From Hymenobacter plasmatis (lineage in GTDB: Bacteria; Bacteroidota; Bacteroidia; Cytophagales; Hymenobacteraceae), in assembly GCF_020711255.1 (NCBI RefSeq), contig NZ_JAJFAW010000028.1, forward strand, positions 1 through 64,000: a stretch of 64,000 bases of DNA, in the 5' to 3' direction. The position numbers and the translations under genes are program-made. A model generated the notes under the pieces. That model did not search any database. It saw only the letters and a list, made by a program, of their open reading frames with translations, and had not been told where the DNA came from. Shown here piece after piece: positions 43,841 through 52,225 of this stretch; position 1 is the stretch's first letter; each line of letters begins with the position of its first letter.

Positions 43841-44782
43841 ATGAAAATCCCCGCTCTCTTCGCGCTCCTGGCCCTCAGCTCCTGCGCTACCCGCGCCCAA
43901 ACCGCTTTGAAGCCCAGCGAAGCCCTGGTCTTCTGCTATTTCAAAGGCAACGGCGAGGATGGCCTGCACCTGGCCAGCAGCCGCGATGGCTACACCTGGA
44001 CGGCCCTGAAGCACGACAGCACGTTCCTACGCCCCACCGTGAGCAAGGACAAGCTCATGCGCGACCCCTGCATCATTCGGGGTCAGGACGGGCTGTTTCA
44101 CATGGTCTGGACGGTGAGCTGGCAGGACAAAGGCATTGGCTATGCCAGCTCCAAGGACCTGATTCATTGGTCGGCGCAGCAGTTTCTGCCGGTGATGCAG
44201 CAGGAGCCCGAGGCCCGCAACTGCTGGGCCCCGGAAATCAGCTACGACGCCCGCAGCAAGACCTACCTTATCTATTGGGCCAGCACCATTGCGGGCAAGT
44301 TTCCGAAAACCCAGAGCACCGAGGAAAAAGGCTACAACCACCGGATTTATTCGGTGAGCACGAAGGATTTCAAGACCTACACGCCCACCCGCCTGCTCTT
44401 CGAGCCGGGCTTCAACGTGATTGACGCCAGCATTCAGCCCGATGGGAAGCGCTACGTGATGTTCCTGAAAGATGAAACCCGCGAGCCGGTGCAGAAGAAC
44501 CTGCGCGTGGCCTTCAGCGAGCAGCTGGCCGGGCCCTACGGGCCGCCGTCGGCGCCCATCACCGGCAATTATTGGGCTGAAGGCCCCACGGCCGTGCGCT
44601 TGGGCGCAGAGTGGCTGGTGTATTTCGACAAGTACCGCGAGCACAAATACGGCGCCGTGAAATCCGCCGACCTGACGCATTGGACCGATGTATCTGACCA
44701 AATCAAGCTGCCGGCGGGCCTACGCCACGGCACCATTTTCCGCGTCACGGCCAAGGAGCTGAAACGCCTGGAGCAACAATAG
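43841..44782 (+). CDS. GH43-family glycosidase, lipoprotein
   Basis: This protein of about 313 residues has a lipobox leader (MKIPALFALLALSSC; an ATG 9 nt upstream is possible) and the five-bladed propeller of GH43. The catalytic base block is MRDPCIIRG, the pKa-modulating Asp is in NVIDASIQ and the acid Glu in NYWAEGPTAVRLG. SRDGYTW and SSKDLIHW blade repeats are visible. GH43 enzymes remove arabinose, xylose or galactose from side chains. The next gene starts 3 nt later. As a lipoprotein it is probably attached to a membrane, facing the periplasm or the cell surface. Confidence 0.87.
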   Translation: MKIPALFALLALSSCATRAQTALKPSEALVFCYFKGNGEDGLHLASSRDGYTWTALKHDSTFLRPTVSKDKLMRDPCIIRGQDGLFHMVWTVSWQDKGIGYASSKDLIHWSAQQFLPVMQQEPEARNCWAPEISYDARSKTYLIYWASTIAGKFPKTQSTEEKGYNHRIYSVSTKDFKTYTPTRLLFEPGFNVIDASIQPDGKRYVMFLKDETREPVQKNLRVAFSEQLAGPYGPPSAPITGNYWAEGPTAVRLGAEWLVYFDKYREHKYGAVKSADLTHWTDVSDQIKLPAGLRHGTIFRVTAKELKRLEQQ

Positions 44783-44785
44783 CCC

Positions 44786-45889
44786 ATGATAGATTTCCTG
44801 AAAAGCACCTGCCATCTCGCTGCCGGCAGCCTGCTGGCGGCCCTGCTGCTCGGCGGAGCCGGCCAGGCCCTCGCGCAAAAAACCGCTGCCAAAACTCCCA
44901 TTGCTAAAGCTATTTCCGCGGCTAAATCTCAGCCCAACGCGGCGGCCAAGCCCGCGCCCAAGCCGCTGTTTTGCGACCCGGTGTATGATGGCGCGGCCGA
45001 CCCGGTCGTCATCTGGAACAAGCAGGCGAAGAAGTGGTGGATGTTCTACACCAACCGCCGGGCCACCGACACCACCGCCACCGGCGTAACCTGGGTGCAT
45101 GGCACGCGCATCGGCATCGCCGAATCCGCCGACGGCGGCACCACGTGGACCTACCGCGACACGGCCAACATCGGCTACCGGCCCAACCCCGGCTACACGC
45201 ATTGGGCCCCCGACATCGTGGAGGATAAGGGCCAGTACCACATGTTCCTGACCTACGTGCCGGGTACGTTCACCGACTGGAATCACCCGCGCGTCATCGT
45301 GCACCTCACCAGCTCCGACCTGCTCAACTGGCGCTACGTGCAAACCCTGCCCCTGGTCACTGACAAGGTGATTGATGCCAGCGTGTTCCGGCTGCCCGAT
45401 GGCACCTGGCGGCTGTGGTACAACAACGAGCGGGACCACAAATCCATCTACTACGCCGACAGCCCCGACCTGCAACACTGGACCGACCACGGCCAGGCCA
45501 TCAACGAGCGCGGCGAAGGCCCCAAAGTCTTCCGCTGGCACAAGCAGTACTGGATGATAATCGACAAATGGCAGGGCCTGGCCGTGTACCACTCCCCCGA
45601 CCTTCTGCACTGGCAAGCCCAGCCCGAACGCCTGCTCGAAGCCCCGGGCCAGGGCCTGGACGACCAGGCCATAGGCGGCCATCCCGATGTAGTGGTGAGC
45701 GGCAACCGCGCTTATTTGTTCTACTTCACGCACCCCGGCCGCAGCAAAGCCCACCCCACTCCGGACAATTCCATCGCCGCCAAGCGCAGCGTTATTCAGG
45801 TAGTTGAGCTGGAATTCAAAGACGGCAAGCTGACGTGCGACCGGGATAAACCGACGTTTGTGCGGCTGCTTAATCCGCGGCAAGATTAA
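44786..45889 (+). CDS. GH43-like propeller glycosidase
   Basis: This 367-residue secreted protein has a signal peptide (FLKSTCHLAAGSLLAALLLG..ALA), an Ala/Lys/Pro-rich linker to about residue 60 and a GH43-like propeller. It shows DGAADPVVIWNKQAKKWWMFY, WAPDIVEDKGQYHMFLTY, KVIDASVFRLPDGTWRLWY, GEGPKVFRWHKQYWMII and GGHPDVVVSGNRAYLFYF. The acids in ADPVV, VIDAS and GEGP are catalytic candidates. It follows the GH43-like lipoprotein by 3 nt. It is convergent with the GH2 gene at 45968 across a GC-rich hairpin. Substrate unknown; subfamily not fixed. Confidence 0.8.
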   Translation: MIDFLKSTCHLAAGSLLAALLLGGAGQALAQKTAAKTPIAKAISAAKSQPNAAAKPAPKPLFCDPVYDGAADPVVIWNKQAKKWWMFYTNRRATDTTATGVTWVHGTRIGIAESADGGTTWTYRDTANIGYRPNPGYTHWAPDIVEDKGQYHMFLTYVPGTFTDWNHPRVIVHLTSSDLLNWRYVQTLPLVTDKVIDASVFRLPDGTWRLWYNNERDHKSIYYADSPDLQHWTDHGQAINERGEGPKVFRWHKQYWMIIDKWQGLAVYHSPDLLHWQAQPERLLEAPGQGLDDQAIGGHPDVVVSGNRAYLFYFTHPGRSKAHPTPDNSIAAKRSVIQVVELEFKDGKLTCDRDKPTFVRLLNPRQD

Positions 45890-45912
45890 GCCTCCGCGGG
45901 ACCTCTCTCGAT

Positions 45913-45965
45913 GGCACCTCACCCCCGGCCCCTCGCTATTGGAGAGGGGCCGGGGGTGAGGTGCC
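45913..45965. repeat. GC-rich palindrome between convergent genes
   Basis: Perfect 22-nt arms (45913-45934 and 45944-45965, GGCACCTCACCCCCGGCCCC..) with a 9-nt loop lie between the stops of the GH43-like gene and the second GH2 gene. The arms resemble the repeat at 27341-27451. It probably serves as a bidirectional stop of transcription, though it lacks a U-run. Confidence 0.82.
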
Positions 45966-45967
45966 GC

Positions 45968-48838
45968 CTAAAACAAGTCGTCCTTCACCGGCGCGATGTA
46001 GGGCTGGGGCTTGCTATCCGTTGGCGGCAGGCCGAAGTAGAAGTACAACGTGCGCTTTACAGGCGCGCCGCTCAGGTGGTTGGTTTCGCTGTTGGGCCCC
46101 AGGTTTTTGGGGTTGTTGTCGATGTTCAGCCCAAGCTTGGTGCCGATGGGCGGGATGGCGTCCAGGAAGGAAATATCGCCGGTGGGCGGGCCAGGCTGGG
46201 GCTTCACCCCGCTCAGGCCGTAGAAATTGAAGCGGCGAATGAACAGGCCCTTGTCGAGGCTGGCGATGAGGAACTTGCCTTCCACGGTGTTCATCTCCAT
46301 CCAGGCAATGTCGGCGAAGTACCCCTTGAACTCGGGGTAAATCCAGGGTGCGGCGGCCGTTTGGGTGTTGTTGTTGGCGTTTTCCCACACGTTGGTGCTC
46401 ACGCCTTGCAAGCGGTTTTTCCAGACGCGGTACGGGCCCTGGCCCAGCCACTTGGCTCCGATGACGAAGTTCTCCGGGTAGGTGAAGCTGATGCCGGTAA
46501 AGGGGTGGTCGCCGGTGAGGGCGTACTCGTATTCCATGCGCAGCCAGCCGTTGGCGTGCATTTTCCAGCGCACGGCTTTCAGGTCGCCGGTGTAGGTGGC
46601 TTCCACCACTTCGCCGTCGGGCTCGGTGCGGTGTTTCAGGCCGGTGAAGGCGGCGGTGCCGGCCACCAGCACGGGGCCGTTGGTGAAGGAGAGCTTGTCG
46701 CCGTTGTTGCCCTTCACGCCGGAAATATGGCCGTTGCTTTTATTGAAAGTGACGGCGATGTTATTGGCCTTCAAAGTCAGCGTGCTGTCAATGTCGGTCA
46801 CTTCCACGGCCGCCTTCGCTTTGGTTTCGAGGGCCAGCACGCCGTCGAGCAGCTTGGCGTTGCCGCCGGTTTTCCAGGTCCACTTGTACACAAGGTTCTT
46901 GAACGGGTCGTAGGCCGAGAGCACTAGGGCATCGTAGTTTTTCCAGTCCTTGGGCAGCTCCAGTTTCAGCTTGCCGGTGGCCAGCGGAGCCAGCGCAGGG
47001 CTTTTGATACGGCTTTTCTTGCCCGTGATGCTGCCCGCAAAGGGGTCGCTGGGCTTGCGGTAGTTCACCAGTTCCCACTGAAAAAAGCACTGGCTGAGGT
47101 TGGTGAAATGGTAGCGATTTTCGACCTCCAGTGTGCCGTTGAACCTTGTGGGCAACTCTTTTAGCCCAATTTTGATGGGGGAGAAAATCTCGCGAATGGC
47201 AAAGAAGCTTCCCTCCTTCTCGCGGTGCGGCCCCATGAGGCCATCGGGCGCGTTCACGCCGTTCACGTCGATGATGCCGCGCTGGTCGGTGCGCACGATG
47301 CCTTCGTCCACCATGGCCCACAGGAAGCCACCGCCCGAGCGCTGCGACTTCCAGTGCAGCTCCCACATGTCGGCCAAGCCGGCGCCTCCCCCACCGTCGT
47401 CCTGGCTGTGCAGGAATTCGGTGGGCATGTAGATAAGCGAATCAGCGAGGATTTTCTGCGTGCTGTAGTAATCCTCGTAGTGGTTGCAGTCGATGCCGCT
47501 GGCCGCGTTGCCGGGGCGGTGGTGCGGGTGAATAACGGGCCGTTTGGTGAGGTCGTACTGGTAGAAAATGGCGTCCAGCTCCTTATTGGTGCCGCCTTCG
47601 TTGCCGTTGTCCCAGAAAATGATGCTGGGGTGGTTCTGGTCTTTCTCCACCATGGAGCGCACCAGCGGGGTGCCGGCCTTGGTGCTGTAGTATTTCTGCC
47701 AGCCGGCCAGCTCGTCGAGCACATACAGGCCCAGCGAGTCGCAGAGGTGCAGAAACTCGGCATCGGGCGGGTAGTGCGACATGCGCACGGCGTTCATGTT
47801 CATCTCCTTCAGCAGCTTCACGTCCATGAGCTGGATGGAGTCGTTGAGGGTACGGCCGGTTTCGGGCCACCAGCTGTGGCGGTTGGTGCCCTTCATTTTC
47901 ACTTGCGTGCCATTCACGTAAATGCCCTTGCCGCGGCGCACTTCAATGGTGCGGAAGCCAAACGACTCGGTGGTTTGGTACTGGGTTTCGGGGCCGGTGC
48001 GCAGCGTGAGGCGGGCGCGGTAGAGGGTGGGCGTTTCGGCCGTCCACTGGCGCGGGTTTTTGAGGGTGGTAGTCAGGCGGGCCACGGTGTCGCCGGCGGC
48101 TACCTCGGCACGGGCGGTGCCCACGGTTTGGCCGGCGGCATCCAGGATGTCGGCCTGGAGTTGGGCTGGCTGCTTCACGTTGCGCACGTTGGCGCGCAGG
48201 GTGAAGGCGCCGTTGGCGCGGGCATCGATGGCAATGTTTTCGGCGTATTGCTGGGGGTAAGACTGCAAATACACCGGCCGGAAAATCCCACCAAACACCC
48301 AATAGTCGGCCAGCCGCTCGGCGTTGTTCACGCTGGGCTCGGCCGACATCTTGCTCACTTTCACTTCCAGCACATTGGCCTCGCCAAACTTGAGCTTGTC
48401 GGTGATGTCATACTTGAAGCGGTAGAACGCGCCCTGGTGCACGGCCCCGGCCACCTGGCCGTTCACCTTCACTTCGGTATCCGTCATCGAGCCCTCAAAC
48501 ACGATTTCGACCCGCCGCCCGCGCCAGCCGGCCGGTACCGTAAACGAGTGCTTGTACAGCCCCTGCTCATCCGCAAAGCGGAAGTTCTTGCCGTAGGTCT
48601 TGTAGTCGCGGCCGTAGTTGTAGAGGCCGAAGCCCTGCTGCTCCCAGCACGAAGGCACCGCAATGGTGGTCCAGAAGCCGCTTTTGCGCCCGCCGGTGCA
48701 GTAGAAATCCCACTTCACCGTGGCGCGGTTGTCGCGGCTGGAGAGGTACTGGATTTGCTTCTGGGCGGTGGGCTGAGCGCGGGCATTTTGCGCCAGCAGC
48801 AGGGAGAAAAAAAGGAAGAGAAAGTATTTGGGAGGCAT
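45968..48838 (-). CDS. GH2 beta-galactosidase-type enzyme (second)
   Basis: This 956-residue secreted protein (MPPKYFLFLFFSLLLAQNARA) has the GH2 domain order: jelly-roll (GFWTTIAVPSCWEQQGFGLYNYG, GSMTDTEVKVNGQVAG), Ig-like, and barrel with KMKGTNRHSWWPETGR, MNMNAVRMSHYPPD, the acid/base in WDNGNEGG (about residue 415) and nucleophile in YMPTEFLHSQDD (about 475), followed by C-terminal beta domains. It ends the minus-strand operon after the PL11-like propeller gene, across a palindromic repeat. It may remove beta-galactose or a related sugar from RG-I side chains. Confidence 0.9.
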   Translation of the reverse strand: MPPKYFLFLFFSLLLAQNARAQPTAQKQIQYLSSRDNRATVKWDFYCTGGRKSGFWTTIAVPSCWEQQGFGLYNYGRDYKTYGKNFRFADEQGLYKHSFTVPAGWRGRRVEIVFEGSMTDTEVKVNGQVAGAVHQGAFYRFKYDITDKLKFGEANVLEVKVSKMSAEPSVNNAERLADYWVFGGIFRPVYLQSYPQQYAENIAIDARANGAFTLRANVRNVKQPAQLQADILDAAGQTVGTARAEVAAGDTVARLTTTLKNPRQWTAETPTLYRARLTLRTGPETQYQTTESFGFRTIEVRRGKGIYVNGTQVKMKGTNRHSWWPETGRTLNDSIQLMDVKLLKEMNMNAVRMSHYPPDAEFLHLCDSLGLYVLDELAGWQKYYSTKAGTPLVRSMVEKDQNHPSIIFWDNGNEGGTNKELDAIFYQYDLTKRPVIHPHHRPGNAASGIDCNHYEDYYSTQKILADSLIYMPTEFLHSQDDGGGGAGLADMWELHWKSQRSGGGFLWAMVDEGIVRTDQRGIIDVNGVNAPDGLMGPHREKEGSFFAIREIFSPIKIGLKELPTRFNGTLEVENRYHFTNLSQCFFQWELVNYRKPSDPFAGSITGKKSRIKSPALAPLATGKLKLELPKDWKNYDALVLSAYDPFKNLVYKWTWKTGGNAKLLDGVLALETKAKAAVEVTDIDSTLTLKANNIAVTFNKSNGHISGVKGNNGDKLSFTNGPVLVAGTAAFTGLKHRTEPDGEVVEATYTGDLKAVRWKMHANGWLRMEYEYALTGDHPFTGISFTYPENFVIGAKWLGQGPYRVWKNRLQGVSTNVWENANNNTQTAAAPWIYPEFKGYFADIAWMEMNTVEGKFLIASLDKGLFIRRFNFYGLSGVKPQPGPPTGDISFLDAIPPIGTKLGLNIDNNPKNLGPNSETNHLSGAPVKRTLYFYFGLPPTDSKPQPYIAPVKDDLF

Positions 48839-48846
48839 ATCGGACG

Positions 48847-48950
48847 GTGTAGAGACGCGACACTTCGCGTCTCGTCGTTGCTGATGTTGTTATAGGTTGT
48901 GCGTTACTGAGCCGTTCAACGCCGAGACGCGAAGTGTCGCGTCTCTACAC
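48847..48950. repeat. Palindromic repeat, TGTAGAGACGC family, copy 2
   Basis: Perfect 27-nt inverted arms (48847-48873 and 48924-48950, starting GTGTAGAGACGCGACACTTC) flank a loop of about 50 nt. The arms share the outer TGTAGAGACGC and inner GCGTCTC with copy 1 at 17252-17336 but differ in the centre (complementary changes on both arms), so the hairpin is conserved while sequence drifts. Confidence 0.85.
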
Positions 48951-48960
48951 TGTTCGGCGC

Positions 48961-50709
48961 TTAGTAGTGCGTGTGGTTGACCACACTGTTTCTCAGGTAC
49001 TCTAGGTTTTTCTTCTGGTCCTTCCCGCTGTGGGTGGCCCGACGGCTGCCGAACACACTCAGCCGGCCTTGGCTCAGAGTAATGACTTCCTCGGCGCCCT
49101 GGCCCATGAAATCGAACATGTGAAAGACCGGGTCGGGAAAGTAAAGCTCGCCGGTGCCCACGTCGTTGAGCCGGAATTTGTGCCAGAACAACTCAGTTGA
49201 GCCATCGCCACGCCAGTTGCCGCGCACGAAATCGGGGTTGCCGTTGATGGGATTGCCGGGCCACTTTTTCACCAGGTTGCCGCTGTTGTCGAACCAGTAG
49301 AGCTGGCTGGAAAGGGCCGGCTCGCCGGCTTCGCGGCTGCCGTAGGTGCGGCCGCCCACTACCACCTGCGGGCCGGGCACGTTCTTGAGAAAGTTGCCCA
49401 CGGCGAGCTGCTGGCTGTGCTCGGCGGTGTTTTGCCAGATAATTTTGCCGGTCAGGGCCTCGTACACAAACACGCCGGTTTCGCTGTTGGCCGTGGCGAT
49501 ATCGAGCTTGCCATCGCCGTTGATGTCGATGAACTTGTAGCTGTCAGCGTGGTCGTGGTTGTCGGGCAACAGGTCGAAGCGGTTCCAGATTCCCTGGCCT
49601 TTGGTGCTGAGCAGCAGCGAGCCCACCAGCACCTCGTCGAGGCCGTCGCCGTTCAGGTCTACGGGGTAGATGTAGTGGCCGAGGTTGTCCTTTTTGCGGT
49701 GCTCGGTGTGCTGCCACAGCAGCTTGAGGTCGGCGGCGTAGGCGGTCACGTTTTCGGTGCCGCCCATGTCGGTGTAGGCCACCAGGTCGTTGGCGGGGCC
49801 GGGGTGCAGGTGCGCGATGGCCAGCCGAAAGTTGTTGTACACGTGGGGCAGCGGCTGGGTCGGCCAACCTGTTTTGCGCAGGATTTTGCCGGTGCGTCCA
49901 TCGGCCACCACTAGCCATTCTTTGCCCTCGATGAAGCGCCAATGCACCACCTCGGCGCGGCCGTTGTGGTCGAAATCCCAGAGCACGCCGGGGGCTTCAA
50001 ATTCTGACCGTTCCTTCACGTATTCGGAGGGAGCTTTATAGGCCCACAATTCCTTGCCGGCATTGTCGAAAACGTGAGCCGAGAAGTCTGGCTCTAGTAC
50101 CAGGAAATCCGTTTTCCCGTCGCCGTTCACATCGCCAAACTTCACGGCGTTCGACTGCGGAATGGTGTACTGCCGGAGCAGCTGCACATCTTCAGGCAGC
50201 TGGTAGGGCCGCACGTCTTCTTCCTTAAGACTGGCATTTTTAGCAAGCACCAGCACGTCTACCACCGGCCCAATTTCGATGCGCGTCAGCTTCACATAGG
50301 CCGGGCCAGCGGGTAGCTCAAACGTGCCCCCGGCCTGCCAGCTCAACGCACCCCGTCCGAAGCTAGCGGCCGTTACCTTGTCGTTGACGGCGACTTTGAA
50401 GCTGGTATTTTTCTCGCCCTGGCTGCGCACAAACAGCGTGTAGCTGCCGGCCTCCGGCACCTGCACGCGCACCTGCATGTTGGTTTTCGATTTCAGCACC
50501 AACGCCGTGTTGTTGAAAATCCAGGGGGCGTGCAGCGTGCCGGCATCGGCAATGATGTCGCCTTTGGGAATTTCCTGGATAAAATTCGAGGCGGGAATGA
50601 TAACCGTGGCCGGCAACGGCGCTGGGCGTACTGCGGGCGCCTGGGGGGCCCCGGCGGGCAGGCCCAGCAGGCAGCAAAGCAATACGGCCAGTGCGGCAGG
50701 TTTTTTCAT
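48961..50709 (-). CDS. FG-GAP/VCBS propeller protein, candidate PL11-like lyase
   Basis: This 582-residue secreted protein starts at the ATG at 50709 (MKKPAALAVLLCCLLGLPAG). An N-terminal domain (about residues 40-160: EIPKGDIIADAGTLHAPWIF, GSYTLFVRSQGEKN) resembles a carbohydrate-binding beta-sandwich. An eight-bladed-type propeller with calcium-binding repeats follows: GDVNGDGKTDFLV, WDFDHNGRAEVVHW, VDLNGDGLDEVLVGS, IDINGDGKLDIAT. The blade order and the LLSTKGQGIWNRFDLLPDNHDHAD segment recall the corresponding loop of PL11 lyases (the 53985-55931 gene), but the family is not certain. It carries its own direct-repeat promoter (50781-50825), which points to a primary role in the pectin response. 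Confidence 0.7.
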   Translation of the reverse strand: MKKPAALAVLLCCLLGLPAGAPQAPAVRPAPLPATVIIPASNFIQEIPKGDIIADAGTLHAPWIFNNTALVLKSKTNMQVRVQVPEAGSYTLFVRSQGEKNTSFKVAVNDKVTAASFGRGALSWQAGGTFELPAGPAYVKLTRIEIGPVVDVLVLAKNASLKEEDVRPYQLPEDVQLLRQYTIPQSNAVKFGDVNGDGKTDFLVLEPDFSAHVFDNAGKELWAYKAPSEYVKERSEFEAPGVLWDFDHNGRAEVVHWRFIEGKEWLVVADGRTGKILRKTGWPTQPLPHVYNNFRLAIAHLHPGPANDLVAYTDMGGTENVTAYAADLKLLWQHTEHRKKDNLGHYIYPVDLNGDGLDEVLVGSLLLSTKGQGIWNRFDLLPDNHDHADSYKFIDINGDGKLDIATANSETGVFVYEALTGKIIWQNTAEHSQQLAVGNFLKNVPGPQVVVGGRTYGSREAGEPALSSQLYWFDNSGNLVKKWPGNPINGNPDFVRGNWRGDGSTELFWHKFRLNDVGTGELYFPDPVFHMFDFMGQGAEEVITLSQGRLSVFGSRRATHSGKDQKKNLEYLRNSVVNHTHY

Positions 50710-50780
50710 AGAAAGCAGCGGCGGAGCCGTCGGCAGGGGCCGGAAGGGGGGCCGATTTTCCGGCCAACGCTCCAGCGCAT

Positions 50781-50825
50781 CGAAGGAACAGCCCGGTCCG
50801 GCCGCAAGCTTCCTGTACCTTCCTG
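50781..50825 (-). promoter_or_regulatory. Direct-repeat operator and -7 box for the PL11-like propeller gene
   Basis: Read on the minus strand: CAGGAA (50820-50825), spacer GGTA, CAGGAA (50810-50815), exactly 21 nt, then TTCCTTCG (50781-50788) as a weak -7 box. The two repeats are identical to each other. The start codon is 71 nt downstream. Confidence 0.68.
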
Positions 50826-50842
50826 CCAGCCGGCCCAATGGC

Positions 50843-52153
50843 CTACTGCACGTCGCTGAGCTGCACCAGTGCCGGGCCATCCTGCACGGCCATGTGCAGC
50901 CCAGCCAGGCGCACCCGGCGGGTGTGCTCCAGGGTGAGCCCGCGCTGGGCCCTAATGCGGCAGCGCCGAAACCGCACATCGGTAATCGGGCTGCCGGGCA
51001 GGCCGTGGAAGTCGCCCACCACGGTGGTGCTGCCCCACAGGTGCACGAGACGCACGTGGCGCACCACCGGCAGCACCGGGGCGGGCGGGGCCAGCGGCGG
51101 CACCATGCGCCAAGCCATGTTGAATTCCACGGCTTTGCCCGTGCCCAGCAGCTGCATGTTTTTGTAGGTGATGTGCTCGACCACGCCGCCGCGGCTGGGC
51201 TGCGACTTGAAGCGTATCGGGGCCCAGTTGCCGGCGTCGGCCACGCAGTTGCGCACCCTCACCCGGCGGATGCCGCCCGAAGTTTCGCTGCCCATGGCCA
51301 CCCCGCCGTGCCCGTAGCCGAAGTGGCACTGCTCGATGAGGATGTGGGCGCTGGGCCGGTTTACGCGCAGGCCATCAGCGTCTTTGCCCGATTTGATGGA
51401 AATGCAGTCGTCGTTCACGTCGATGCTGCAGCCCACAATGCGCACCTTCTCGCTGGAATCCACATCGATGCCGTCGGAGCTCGGGATGTTGTGGTCGGCG
51501 GTGATGGTGAGGTTCGCCACGGTCACGTTGCGGCAGTAGAGAATGTGCAGGCACCACACGGCCTGGTTGTGCAGGCGCAGGCCGGCCACCCGCACGTTTT
51601 GACAGTTCTGCAGGCCCAGCAGGCGCGGGCGCCCGCGCGGTGGGCCGATGGGCTGGGCGTTGGCTTGGCGTTGGAGCTGGGCCTGCCGCACCCACTCATC
51701 GCCGGAGCCGTCGATGGTGCCTTCGCCGGAAATCACGAAGTCGGTCAGGCCATCGGCGTTCACGAGCGCGGCGGTCCACTCCCGCTCGATGCCCTCCCAG
51801 CGGGTTTTTACCTGCGGGTAGTCGTCCGGATTAATCGAGCCTTTTAGCACCCCCTCCTTCTCAATGCGCAGGCTGACGTGGGGCCGGAGAAACAGCGCCC
51901 CGCTCACAAACACGCCGGTGGTCACGACCACCACGCCGCCACCCGCCGCCGCGCACGCATCCAGCGTGGCTTGAATGGCGGCGGTGTTCAGGGTTTGGCC
52001 GTCGCCTTTGGCCCCGTAGGCCGTAATCGGATACTGCTTGGCGGGGTTGGCGGCCGTGCCGGTGGCGTGGGCCGGCGCGCAATTCAGCCCAACCCACGCC
52101 ATTAGCAGCGCTAGGACCATATAGCAGCGCCTTGAATAGCTAACGGGTTTCAC
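50843..52153 (-). CDS. GH28 polygalacturonase-family enzyme
   Basis: This 436-residue secreted protein (leader with MVLALLMAWVGLN) is a right-handed beta-helix of GH28. The conserved catalytic blocks are SSDGIDVDSS (NTD-equivalent), NDDCISIKSG (the paired Asp), GHGGVAMGSE (His) and IRFKS (RIK-equivalent). The family hydrolyses polygalacturonate or the rhamnogalacturonan backbone; an exo-acting rhamnogalacturonan galacturonohydrolase is plausible here. It lies 72 nt after the second minus-strand CE12 gene and upstream of the PL11-like propeller gene, so it is probably in the operon begun at 53863. Confidence 0.92.
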   Translation of the reverse strand: MKPVSYSRRCYMVLALLMAWVGLNCAPAHATGTAANPAKQYPITAYGAKGDGQTLNTAAIQATLDACAAAGGGVVVVTTGVFVSGALFLRPHVSLRIEKEGVLKGSINPDDYPQVKTRWEGIEREWTAALVNADGLTDFVISGEGTIDGSGDEWVRQAQLQRQANAQPIGPPRGRPRLLGLQNCQNVRVAGLRLHNQAVWCLHILYCRNVTVANLTITADHNIPSSDGIDVDSSEKVRIVGCSIDVNDDCISIKSGKDADGLRVNRPSAHILIEQCHFGYGHGGVAMGSETSGGIRRVRVRNCVADAGNWAPIRFKSQPSRGGVVEHITYKNMQLLGTGKAVEFNMAWRMVPPLAPPAPVLPVVRHVRLVHLWGSTTVVGDFHGLPGSPITDVRFRRCRIRAQRGLTLEHTRRVRLAGLHMAVQDGPALVQLSDVQ

Positions 52154-52225
52154 TGGTAAAGCTAAAAGCGCAGAGAAAAGAGGTGGCCGAGAGCAGCGCG
52201 GGCAAGTTGAGCTAGTTTTCGACTA

